DNA of 64,000 nt, taken from positions 11,362,474 through 11,426,473 of the forward strand of contig CM030716.1 in NCBI GenBank assembly GCA_017979445.1, given 5' to 3'. Shown here piece after piece: positions 1 through 9,859 of the stretch; position 1 is the first letter of the stretch; the number at the start of each line of letters is the position of its first letter. The notes below the pieces were generated by a model, which made no database searches, was not told where the DNA came from, and worked only from the letters and a program-made list of their open reading frames with translations. The position numbers and the translations under genes were made by a program. The DNA is from Akebia trifoliata (taxonomy: Eukaryota; Streptophyta; Magnoliopsida; Ranunculales; Lardizabalaceae).

Positions 1-1220
1 TTTGCTTTTTCGTGTTTTGGAATATTCGCCGCAACACTAAGTCTCCTATGTGAAATTGCTGGGGGCGGACCTTCTTACTGAAGTAGCTTTGCAGCTTCTT
101 TTGATAATGTTCAAATCTGACCAATGCTGTGTACTACTTTTCTTCTAATAGGTCTAGTTCTGCAACCATCTGTTGGTCATTTATGCTAGTTTGTACTACT
201 CTGGACCACACTATGGGGAAACTATTTTTGGTAGGGATCATTGCTTCCATGCCATAGGCCATGGCAAATGGAGACATCCCTATGGAAGTTCTGGCGGTTG
301 TCCTGTAAGCCCACAAGACTCCATGCAAGATCGTTGTCCACCTGCCCTTCGCTTCCCCTAGCCTCTTCATCAAAGTGTCTATCAAAACTTTATTTGTAGC
401 CTCAACTTGCTCGTTGCCCAATGGGTAATGCAGTGTGAAAAACAATTGTGTTATTCCATGCTCACTGCAAAATTATCTGATTTGTTCTCCAGTAAGCTGT
501 CTTCCATTATTAGATACTATGGAGTGTGGCAAACCAAACCTGTAGATAATGTTCTCTCATAGGAAATTCTGAACTTCTTGTTGTCGAATCCTAGCTAGAG
601 AAAGTGCTTCTACCCACTTAGTGAAATAGTTTGTTGCTATTAGCAAGAAATTTAGATTGCTTGGTGCCCTAGGCAACGGACCTACTAAATCGATCCCCCA
701 CTGTGCAAAGGGTCAAGAGCTGAAAAGGGAATTGACCTGTACTGCTAGCTGCCAGATTACCTTCCCGTGTTTCTAACAACTATCACAGTGCTTGACATAT
801 AGTGCTGCATCCTTCTACAAACCTTGAGAGAGTACTTTATGTGCCAAAGATTGTGCTCTCGAGTGGTTTCCACAGTCCCCTTCGTGGATTTCGCTCAACT
901 CCTCTCTGGCTTCTTCTTGAGCTAGCTACCCCCGGAGTGCCCCCTACTAACTTCCTGTACAAAGCCCCGTTTAGGACAACTTATCTCTCTGCTCGGCTCT
1001 TGACTCATCTAGCCTCTTTAAGATCACTAGGTAGTTTTCCCCGCTGCATGAAGGTTAGGATTGGGTTCATCCATCCTTGGTCTCTTATGATTGCTACCAT
1101 GCTTGTCAGCCCGGGCTCATTTATCACAAAATGTTCCTGATAGCCCAACAAAAATTCTCTCCTGCCTTGCCCCAGCTAGCATCAAGGCAATATAGGCTAG
1201 AACATTTGCATAGCTGTTGA
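1..1220 (-). pseudogene. Ty3/gypsy (Tat-type) pol remnant: RNase H end, zinc-binding domain, integrase
   Basis: Reading the minus strand from about 1220 down, the translation follows plant Tat-type polyproteins. First comes the end of the RNase H region and its linker (GWMNPILTFMQRGKLP near 1050). Then comes an H2C2 zinc domain (HEGDCGNH near 870, HCDSC near 790). The integrase core follows: GIDLVGPLP near 690, then the second catalytic motif, read as NNGRQL where SDNG is usual (Asp to Asn). The third motif is NEQVEATNK near 410 and keeps its Glu. The C-terminal part (IGDLVLRRIFQNTK) runs into the left edge. At least four in-frame stops are present (for example after GEQIR near 475 and in the zinc domain), so the copy is dead. 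The 103-codon open stretch at 134-445 is part of it. Lineage assignment is by remembered motif pattern and is moderately sure. Confidence 0.88.
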
Positions 1221-2122
1221 CTTGTTGGGGGCACTTGAAGAAAAAAAATCACTGCAACTGCTATAAAAAAGATTGTCCATGTTTATGCTACAATCATGTT
1301 TGGTTTCCCCTATGTGTCTGGAAGATCAATTACTATTTGTTTCTTTTAACTATTTGGTTGAGGTTGTGGTATGGGGTGAAAATCACTAACTATTGGGTGA
1401 TTTGAAAGTGACCTCTTCATTGATCTAAGTAAGGCAATGTTAGCAACAAAAGCATATGGTGCTGTTACGTTTGCTACGACCTTGATTACTGCCCGTGTTT
1501 GCAACAAAGAGGTTCCAGTGATGGAGAGGGAGGAGGAATACTTGGAAGAAAAAGAATATGAAGAAGGAGATGAGAGAAAAGAAGAAGAGCTGCCAAAGCT
1601 TGATGAAGAATTTTGTGAAATAGAAGACGTGAGGACAAAAAGGGTTTGCAAGGTAATACTCACCTACCACTTCCATCATCATCTCCTCACCTTAATAAAT
1701 CTTTCTTTCCCATTACTCTCTCAACTCTGATTCAACTTTGTTGTTGCTATTGTTTTTTTTTTTGTGTGGCTTTGGATGGATGGGGCAAAAAGGGCGATTT
1801 CAATATCTCATCAAATGGTAAGAAATGTAGAATTCCATCTCTCTCTCAACAACTGTTTATAACCATATTTGAAAGTAAGTAGTCGTAAAAAGGAAAAAAA
1901 AGGATCCTCTTCTATTTTATTTTTAACTTAATTTATATGTTTTCATTTGTCACAAGTTTTTGGGCAACTGGAACTTATATGCATTCATAGATTCCATATT
2001 GGTTTTAACATAATTCTTTTGAATCCAATTGGACAGAAGAAAATTCTTTTAGAATCTGACTTGTTAAACAACGAGTGATCAACTAGTCTTCATTGGTTAT
2101 CAATGTATTTTTTTTCAAAGCT
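1221..2122. other. No recognised gene; one acidic ORF
   Basis: AT-rich sequence between the gypsy remnant and the solo LTR. The plus strand holds a 97-codon open frame at 1437-1730. Its middle (about residues 27-65) is very acidic, with many Glu and Lys, and it is followed by a possible splice donor (AAG/GTAATAC at 1650). I recognise no family. It could be an orphan exon or chance coding in purine-rich DNA. Nothing else is supported here. Confidence 0.3.
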
Positions 2123-2127
2123 ACAAC

Positions 2128-3066
2128 TGATCAGGGTCTAAAAAGTTGTTTCTAAAGCCTTAATAACATAAATTTTATGGGTAAATTATACACTAAATCC
2201 CTTATTAGACATAATTCATTCTTAGTCCATAATAATTATTGATTTCTATAAAATGATATATTTTGGGAACAAATTACTGTTATTTTCTTGTAACAGAAAA
2301 AAGTCGCAAATTTTCGGAAACAAGTTAGAAAATTTGAAGAATTCAATGCAACCTAGGACTCGAACAAAGTCAATTAACCAAGACCGAAGTCAATTGGGCC
2401 CACATAGACCTGAACAAATTACTCTCTCATCTTTATTCTCTCTTTCTTTTATGTTTATTTTATTTACAATTCCTGCAATGACTATAGGCTAAACTCTCTG
2501 TTAGATCGGTCGAGGAAGCCCAACCAAGTTTCTGTTACTCCATTTTTATTGTTCCCATAACAATGCTCTATTGTTTTAGTGTGAAACTTCTTAAGTAGAA
2601 ATTATTGGAAATAATATTGATTGTTCTATCGTTTTGATGGTTTATACTTTGATCAGTTCAAGATAAATCATATTTCACAAAGATCATTTAATATTTATAT
2701 CATAATTTCAATTTAATAAATTGATCACATAAATTGAATCCCTTTTTAAATATAATTGCTCAATATTCCGATCCACAAACATTTATTTTGTTTAGTAGAT
2801 CGAGATAAATAGAGAACAGTTAAGATATTAAAAGAACTTGCAAGGGTGGATCAAACCTATCTAAACTCTTCCACAGTTATTTAAATAGTTTATTTTATAG
2901 TCTTTTTAGATAAGTTTTGTTGAAAACTATTTTTAATTTGGTTACATAAATCTGAATTGGTTTTGAGTTAAAAGAAATATTAAATCAGTGTTATCTCTGT
3001 GGATCTATCCTTGCTTGCCTAGGTAAACTTTGTTCTTTATTTTTGATTAATAATCTACAGTGAACA
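2128..3066 (+). mobile_element. Solo LTR (same family as the LTRs at 45338 and 50784)
   Basis: The segment begins TGATCAGGGTCTAAAAAG and ends TGAACA, and is flanked on both sides by the direct repeat ACAAC (2123-2127 and 3067-3071). These are the TG...CA ends and 5-bp target duplication of an LTR retrotransposon. Its sequence matches the reverse complement of the two LTRs of the nested element at 45338-52058, for example the LTR start and the TTAGATCGGTCGAGGAAG block near 2500. It is about 940 bp against about 1.2 kb for those LTRs, with divergent or lost sequence around 2345-2410. No internal region is attached, so it is a solo LTR left by LTR-LTR recombination. Confidence 0.88.
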
Positions 3067-3071
3067 ACAAC

Positions 3072-3415
3072 TAGCTGAGAATCCCAAGTGAAATAGCTCT
3101 TATTGTTGCAAGCATGCCTATTAACCTTGGTGGGGAACATCCAAACAAAACAAATTCATTTTGTTTCACAAATGGTGAAAAATTCACGAGGTAAAAGTTG
3201 AACATCGATCATTACATGGGGTGGTTATCTCTTCTCATTAGATCTAAATTATTTTTTCTCATGAACATCATCACATTGTCCATGAAGCCAATGCTTACAT
3301 TCTATATTCATAGATGTCATAAAAATCAAAGTTATTGAAATTGAAGTTAAATATCAATGAGCTTAGGTAAGAATACTTAGTCAACTCCTTCGTTTCTAAT
3401 TAGCAAAGGTGATAG
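3072..3415. other. Pre-insertion flank shared by both copies of the duplication
   Basis: This stretch between the solo LTR and the CACTA terminus carries no recognisable gene. It is closely matched by 53438-53765 in the second copy, including the block ending AATTAGCAAAGGTGAT just before each CACTA end. Confidence 0.6.
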
Positions 3416-3459
3416 CACTAGTAGAAATAAGGCCTTTAGAATCTGTTTATACCTGACGT

Positions 3460-3660
3460 TGTTGTCTTTTAACGTTGGTTAGAAAATTAACGTTAAATTG
3501 ACTGACGTCTTAAGTGCAAGGTTATAATGTCGGTTATAAACTGACATTATATTTTTGGAATAATGTCGATTTGTTTTATTACGTCATCAAAGGTAGGTCA
3601 GCAATGTAAAAAAGTAATATAATATAACGTCGGTGTTTATTAAAATCGACGTTATATCTA
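3460..3660. repeat. CACTA subterminal repeats, left end of copy A
   Basis: Degenerate repeats of the type TAACGTCGGT and its reverse complement (for example AACGTTGGTT, ATGTCGGTTATAAACTGACATTAT, ATAACGTCGG) crowd this stretch. In CACTA elements such subterminal arrays are the binding sites of the TNPA protein. Confidence 0.75.
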
Positions 3661-3770
3661 TGTTTTTTTTTATAACTTTTTTTATTCTTCTATGGGCAGT
3701 GCCTTACAAATTAAATAGAAACAAGTATGCCACATAAATATAAACATTTGCATATACATATATATATATA

Positions 3771-5118
3771 GGGAGGCGTTAGGCGCCCTACCGTATGACA
3801 AACATTTTTAAGCCACTGGATATGGAGAGAATGGAGGGACGAGATTTAGTTAAAAACGTTAAATCGTATAACTTATAAGTTATACAATAATTATAGCGCC
3901 ACCCTTCTTCTTTCCTGTAATTAGTGCGATGTCCCTCTCTCTTTGAAACCAAAATAAAAAATCAGAGAGTTTAACTCTCGCGTTCTCTCTCTCTCTTGAC
4001 GCCCTTCTCTCTTACTCTCTCAAACCCACTCGCTCTTGACAGAACCCCTCTCTCAATCTCTTTCACTCTTTTTCACTCTCTCAAACCCGCTCTCTTACTC
4101 TCTTTCACTCTCAATCAATATCTGACGGTTCCATTGAACTAAGACCCTCTCGCTCTCGCTCTCGCAACTATTTCTCTAAAACCATCGCACGAACGAACCA
4201 CTGCACTCTCGACCTCTCACGAATGGCTGCGCTGTACCCTTGACCTAGCACGAACGGTTGCAACTCCATTTCCATCTTTGTAGTTGAAAGAATTGTAAGT
4301 TATTTTTTTATTATAATTTTTTTTGGAATTTATGAAATCAAAAACATTGTCATAGAATTATTTTGCGAAATATGTATATTTGAATTTTAATTTCTGATTT
4401 TATGAAGACAAAAAATCCAAAATTATTTATCGATTTAATTTTTTTGGGTTATTTATTTTTTGATTCTGATCATGTTATGATTTTAATTAATACCTATTTT
4501 AGAAAATTCAGATTTTTGATTTGGGTAGTTAAAAAAATCCTATTTGAAGTCTATTTAAATTGGGTAGCTAAAAAAATCATATTTTTTTGATGAATTGAAA
4601 TCAAAATCAAGACACCCATTTCAATCTGCCTCCCTTGGACTACCCATGTTAGGCGCTTCGAGCCCGACTTGGTTGCAGAAATTCCAAGCCTCCAATGCAA
4701 TTCTGATGTTTGGGTTCTTCAATCCTGGGTCTCCAATTGTAAAAATGTAGTCTTCATCAGCAATAACTAGAGTGGTGGCCAAAATCTTGAGATTCATAAA
4801 AAATAGAGCCATAGAATCCTTCATTTTCAATTTGTGTTTATGAGAAAACTTATAAATTTTTTTTGAATTAGAACTAAACTTCTTTGAACCCACCCATGGT
4901 TCAAAACATAGATGGTTGTTGCGAACATGCGCAATATGGGGGAGAGGAATTGAAATGGAGGACTTAGGAGATGGGGTTGGTGGTGATTTTATATAGATTT
5001 GCAGTGTTGGATGGAAGATTGTTTAGCTTAGAATCAAAGGTAAAGGAGGTGGTGGTTGTGATATTTTAATTATAATCAACACCAAATAATGAAATCCAAT
5101 CAAATATATTTGAAATAA
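3771..5118 (+). repeat. Left terminal inverted repeat of the MULE
   Basis: This arm pairs with 12416-13740. Matching blocks include the outer 23 bases, the GA/CT-rich stretch (3980-4180 against 13330-13530), the ORF-like segment at 4621-4893 and the inner limit near CCAAATAATGAAATC (5085 against 12440). Long TIRs of this kind are typical of one class of plant MULEs. The CT-rich stretch may act as promoter or 5' UTR sequence. Confidence 0.9.
4621..4893 (-). pseudogene. ORF-like segment conserved in both MULE inverted repeats
   Basis: A 90-codon minus-strand frame ends with residues reading NPNIRIALEAWNFCNQVGLE and then APNMGSPREAD. The right TIR carries the same segment on the plus strand (about 12740-12914), with the same stop codon and only a few amino-acid changes over the last roughly 60 residues. 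That arm has a TAG stop where the left arm has Lys, just before this block. The product is unknown to me. It may be a host exon taken into the TIR, or chance conservation from TIR similarity. It is not counted as a functional gene. Confidence 0.4.
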
Positions 5119-5124
5119 AAAACA

Positions 5125-5205
5125 ATCATAGAATTATTCTGCGAAATAAGTATATTTGTGATTTGATTTCCGATTTTATGAAGACAAAAAATCCAAAATT
5201 ATTTA
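5125..5205 (+). repeat. Duplicate of a TIR-internal segment
   Basis: The roughly 80 bases from CATAGAATTATTCTGCGAAA to the end of CAAAAAATCCAAAATTATTT repeat, in direct orientation, the segment at about 4355-4432 inside the left TIR. The copy lies immediately inside the inner limit of that TIR. Confidence 0.75.
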
Positions 5206-6205
5206 GGTTGGTGTGATTATGGTCTAAATTTATTATTATCTAATCATACATTAAATGAACCAAGGAAGGAGTTTTTCCTCCTGATTCCTACCAATCTGGG
5301 ATTCCTGTTAGTTTCCATCTCCACATTAATTTGGTAATTGAAATAAATTCAATGGGCATTGGTCGAAAATCCCCCCCTTTTTTTGGATTAATGTTTAAAA
5401 TAAGGTTGGTGTGATTAGGCTTGTTTGCCTTTTAACTAGTAGGAAAGGGGACTTGTCCATTAGAGTTTAGGGAACATTTGCAAGGGTTTTGATGGAGTCA
5501 TGGTAGTTCGGGTGTATTGCTGCGGAATTTTCGTTCTTCTGCTCACATAATAACTTATCCTCTTATTCAGCTTGAATGGGAGTAAGAGATGAGGAATAAA
5601 CTATACGTCTATAATTCAAATCATCACTTTCATCTATTTGATTAAAAATCTATTCCACAGGTAGGCCAATTTCCCCTTACCCATCAAAGAATAAAAAAGA
5701 AGAAGAAGACCAATTTCCCCTTTTTCCATGGATCAGAAGATGGTCATCGTCCATGGAAATCTTTCCCTTACACCTGCAGCCAAACACACCTAAAATGCGG
5801 ATGTATGATGTAGTTTTAACCCAAGTCCATCGGGATATAGGATTAACCTTGGTGTCCCAAATTTCAATTTTTTTAAATCATGATGGAAATGTTAATTTCC
5901 ATCTTTGATTGTCATCAGTTGGTGGAGTATTTGTATGAACTTAGTAGCTGGTTCTAAGAGGAGTTCTATTAATGCAAATTATTATGTTTTATTGTTTTTT
6001 CATTGCTAAAAAAAAGTAAATCAATTAGATTTCTACTTTGATTAATTTATGGATCATGTATTATTGACTTGGTAATGGTTGTTTTCTTCGTTCTATCTCT
6101 GTTCAAGAATTTGACTGACTCGTATTTCTTTTTTTCTTTTCTATTTAGTTAATTTTTTCTTTTGTGAAACCAATCACAATTGGTTTTGTCAGGTTAGCTA
6201 TCAAA

Positions 6206-6427
6206 ATGGGCAAGTTTTATGTTGTCTTTGTAAGGAGAAAGATTGATATATTTTTCACCTGGGAAGAATGTCACCAGTACGTGGATAGATATCTGTCAGC
6301 TTGTTACAAATCATTTTCATCGTACGAGGAAGCCACAAGGTACTTTATCAACGATATGCATAATCGTGATATTGTTGAAGAAATATTTCATGAAGTAGAG
6401 GATCAATTCCATGATTTGAAGCAATAA
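6206..6427 (+). CDS. Captured RNase H1 N-terminal (viroplasmin-like) domain ORF
   Basis: From ATG 6206 the frame encodes 73 residues beginning MGKFYVVFVRRK. This matches the small RNA:DNA hybrid-binding domain at the N-terminus of eukaryotic RNase H1: K-F-Y-V-V, then the W of FFTWEEC, then YKSFSSYEEATRYF. The whole domain is present (about residues 1-50), followed by a short acidic tail. There is no catalytic RNase H domain. The frame is open upstream to 6164, but a TTTTGTCAG acceptor-like site at 6184-6192 and the RNase H1 consensus favour ATG 6206. In known proteins the domain grips RNA:DNA hybrids. Here it lies inside the MULE, on the strand opposite the transposase, so it is best read as a gene fragment carried by the transposon. 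Whether it is expressed cannot be seen. Confidence 0.72.
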   Translation: MGKFYVVFVRRKIDIFFTWEECHQYVDRYLSACYKSFSSYEEATRYFINDMHNRDIVEEIFHEVEDQFHDLKQ

Positions 6428-7626
6428 TCTGATGAAGTGAAGCATGTGGAGTTGAAAAAATCCAATGTATTCAATAGATTGCATGTAATTTGTATAGTTA
6501 TTTTCATATTGTTTTTGTTCATGGGTCTGTATTTTCTTTGAACTTAGTAGTTTTTAAGGGAATAATTGATTTTGGATATTGATGAGTGAATGTATATTGT
6601 ATTACCTTTAGCCTATTTTATTTAAGTTGGACTTGATCTTTCTAAGCTCTTTTCTATTTTTAAACTTGATTAGAAGATCTATTTTAAACCAAAAGTTAGG
6701 CATAAATGCGTTGAACCACTGAATCTGGTAACAATGTTACCTTTCAATCTCAATATTACATATTCCTCAACAAGGCATTGTGCTTTAAGGTTGTTTATGA
6801 TTTTTTATTGCATATGAAGGCCAGTGTCATGGCAGCCATTGTTATTTTCTTTCCATCAAACACTTGTGTTTATCAAGTATTTTAGTTAGCATTTATTCTA
6901 TCAGAAAACTCTGCTTGTATAAAGAAAAATTTTGATCATTCATTTCATTCAACAGAAGATTTAGTTTTGTATAGAATTGAATGGAGGAAGAGACGAGTTC
7001 CTGCTACTTCTTTATCTAGAATCGGGTATTCTTTGTTTTTGAAAAATAGTTTACTTGAAAAATTATTTGTGGAGTAGATGTTTTCCCTTCTGTCAAACTT
7101 GCTGTAATGTTATTTCATTGATATGGAAACTCTTGAGGTGTCGATTGCCTCTTTGAGAGGTAAAATCTCCTAAAATACATATTCCCAAAGCTTTCTTACC
7201 TTAATCTACTAAATCTCTAAGAAAGAATTATGACCTGCCTGATGGTCCCCTTGGATGTAGCCTTGTCAATGTAGAAACTAATGTTTCATCTCTTGACACT
7301 TTTTATTTTTTATTTTTCAGGTTTGTAACACTTGTATTAAATGAATTACAGAGGTTCCTATAAAGAAAATCAGTGAAGAGTTTGTTTAACTTCTCGAAAT
7401 TCTCTCCTCATCACGAACAACATTAAAAAAGAATGATGGAGCAAAGATTTAAGATTTAAGATGATAGAGAATGATGGATATTAAAGAACCAGTTTGGCAT
7501 CATGCCGAGGTTAACATCTCGATTATCCCCTTACTTAGACAAGTAATAGAGAAGTTACAACAAAAGGCAGAGAATCTCCATATGATATTTTATTGAGAGG
7601 CCCTTATATTTTAGAACAAACTGTTG

Positions 7627-7790
7627 AATGATAAATCTGTATCATTCTGAATCATAGCTGAAATTATAACAAATTTTCGTCATGTGCCACACTACGGTTC
7701 GGTAATTGCTTCTCATCTACTTCAGATGACAGGTCTCCTTCAGAAATTGGATCACAAATCTCCGTCACCTCATCCATACAAAGATAGTGC
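7627..7790 (-). pseudogene. Possible captured terminal exon, family unknown
   Basis: On the minus strand an open frame of about 40 codons reads MDEVTEICDPISEGDLSSEV and then DEKQLPNRSVAHDENLL before a TAA stop. Its balanced acidic composition differs from the surrounding AT-rich noise and it lies near two definite captured exons on the same strand. I do not recognise the protein; chance is possible. Confidence 0.3.
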
Positions 7791-8053
7791 AATATCTAAC
7801 CGCATGATCAGCCCAATTAATGAAATAGCATATTCAATGTGGTAAAACTATCATGAGGCAGATACAATAAGTAACTCTAGATTATTAGAAAAAATATAAT
7901 TTAATCCAATAAGAAGATACATTTCTTGAGCTGACATCTAGTATTACTTGACAAGGGCTAATGCCAAGGATGACTAGCTAATCATGGAGAGATTGAACCT
8001 TGAACCAAAAAAGGGGGAATATATATATATGTATTTATTGACGATGAGAGAAA

Positions 8054-8280
8054 TCAATTTACACTGATAGCTCTTCTAATGAGAAGCTTAGAGTAAGAAG
8101 GGTCAGATTTTCTGAACACCAAAGAAGCGACAGCCAGAGCAGTAACAGTTTCAGCAGCTACATCAAAACCAATGGTATTTTTTTCAATCTTGAACATAGA
8201 TCTTGCTATGTCCATATCTTCAGGCCTATCCCAACAAGCATGGTCTTTGTTAGCATCTCCAACTTGAAACCCAAACTCAA
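8054..8280 (-). pseudogene. Captured exon of a GH9 endo-1,4-beta-glucanase
   Basis: Minus-strand translation of 8280-8060 contains [19 protein letters not shown], then [18 protein letters not shown] and [17 protein letters not shown]. This is the central part of plant glycoside hydrolase family 9 endoglucanases: the VGD..KDH..W.RPEDM and DVAAETA.A.AAAS.VF signature blocks, which cleave beta-1,4-glucan in cell walls. Family members normally run to about 500-620 residues; only about 70 are here. The frame stops at TGA 8054-8056, just past a GTAAAT donor-like site at 8062, so the true exon end is probably 8063. No neighbouring GH9 exons were found, so this is a fragment carried by the MULE. Confidence 0.85.
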
Positions 8281-8426
8281 GTACTCAAATAGGGGAAATA
8301 GGGAAAGTTGAGATGACCCAACTTATCTCAGTTTTAAAAATTCTATCAACCTAAACTCCTACAAATACTGATAAGAAAAACATATTTGAAGAGATAGTGG
8401 AATAAAAGAAAATTTGAACCTTTTAC

Positions 8427-8501
8427 CTCCTTGAACCGAACAATGTTCAGATGCCTCAAAGACTTATGGTTGATGATTTCCCTCTGAACTTTCACATCAA
8501 T
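8427..8501 (-). pseudogene. Captured SnRK2 kinase exon with both splice sites
   Basis: A 75-bp minus-strand block encodes [20 protein letters not shown] and then VRFKE. This is the segment after the ATP-binding lysine in plant SnRK2 (osmotic-stress/ABA-activated) kinases, including the alpha-C helix Glu in QREI. It is bounded by an acceptor (TTTTTTTCCCAG, ending at 8502) and a donor (GTAAAAG, starting at 8426). The block is exactly 25 codons, so this looks like one whole exon with intron edges. No other kinase exons were found on either side. It was therefore taken from genomic DNA, not mRNA. Confidence 0.85.
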
Positions 8502-9840
8502 CTGGGAAAAAAAGAAAAAGAACAAACATTGATGACAATACCCAAAAATGGACCATGCCATTACCATGCACAGTTAAATTAGCTAAAGGAAAGACCAAGA
8601 CTGAACTTACACCAGAACAAAAAAAAAATCAAAATCAATAACAAATTAAAATCTGAACTCCAAGCCTAAGTATACAATCCCCAAAAACTACAGTGATGAG
8701 AAAGATACAAATGTAACAAGTTTATACTTTATAGAACAGAACATAGAATGCAAACCAAATCCAAAACTGAAATTAAACCCAAAATCCGAGCTCCATAAAT
8801 GAATTAATAAGCAAACAAAAACAAAAAAAAACTATGATTTCACTTGAATAATAACAAATACAAGAAGATCAAAAAAATAACAAAAGAGCACAACATTAAA
8901 ATAGAATATGACAAATAAATCAGTACTTAAACAAACCCAATTCAAAACACCCCTACCCTCCACCAAAAAATGAAGAAAAAGATACAATTTTTTCCTTTAA
9001 AAAAGAAAAAGAAAAAGGAAGACCCATCTAAGTAAGCCAATAAATAGATAAAACTCATTAAAAAAAAAAAAGAGAAGCACGAAAAATAATCTGTTGAAGT
9101 AATCTGTTGCACCAATATGTCCAAATCAGACCAATAAAAAAAAAGTTCAAATCAAAAGACCATGATGCAATACTTATATCATACGTGAAAGACCATGATG
9201 CAATACTTATTAAGATGCGGACAAAACAATCTAGAATACCTGCATAAACATTAATTTTAGAATACAAAAACAATCTAGAACCACAAAATAGGATCACCAA
9301 GTCCGTAATGGAAAATCTCCATTTTAGCCAACTATGTGACTTACCAAAAACCCACGACTACAATCCCAATAGATCTATTTTCAACAAAGCATGATCATGA
9401 TCTGATACTCCAATACGCCAATACATTCCAAAATGGGAAATCTCCATTTTAGTGAAATATATAACATAATAAAACCCCAACACCTAGAACCCAAAAAAGT
9501 GAAAAACAAAATCCCAAAACTACTAAAAGTCCAAAACCAACAACACCCAAGTCCCGTGTTGCCTTACTTTGCTAAAACTCATAAATTCATATTACCACAA
9601 AAAAACATGAAGCAAGAGAAAATAAGTATAGATTTAATGCAATATCAAGGTTCAATGATTTCAAACATTGAATATCATCATTATCTTAAATACTTTAAGA
9701 GATGAAGTACCCGTCCAAGTGTCTAACTCAATGGAGATGCCTCATGATCACTTTCATGTCCTAACCCAATTCTTGAATAACATCATTACCTATTAAAAAG
9801 GAAAAATTATAAATAAGAATGTACAATAAAAATAAATGTT
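8502..9840. other. MULE interior without recognised gene
   Basis: AT-rich sequence, possibly intron or flank of the captured SnRK2 region. It contains a short direct repeat (GACCATGATGCAATACTTAT at about 9159 and 9191) and two similar AATCTCCATTTTAG blocks (9312 and 9439). Open frames here are low-complexity and match nothing I know. Confidence 0.5.
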
Positions 9841-9859
9841 TTAAAGTGATATTTTTTTC

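Noticed and set aside
802..1140. 112-codon plus-strand ORF
   Set aside because: Antisense of the gypsy RNase H/zinc-domain remnant, whose minus-strand translation matches known motifs.
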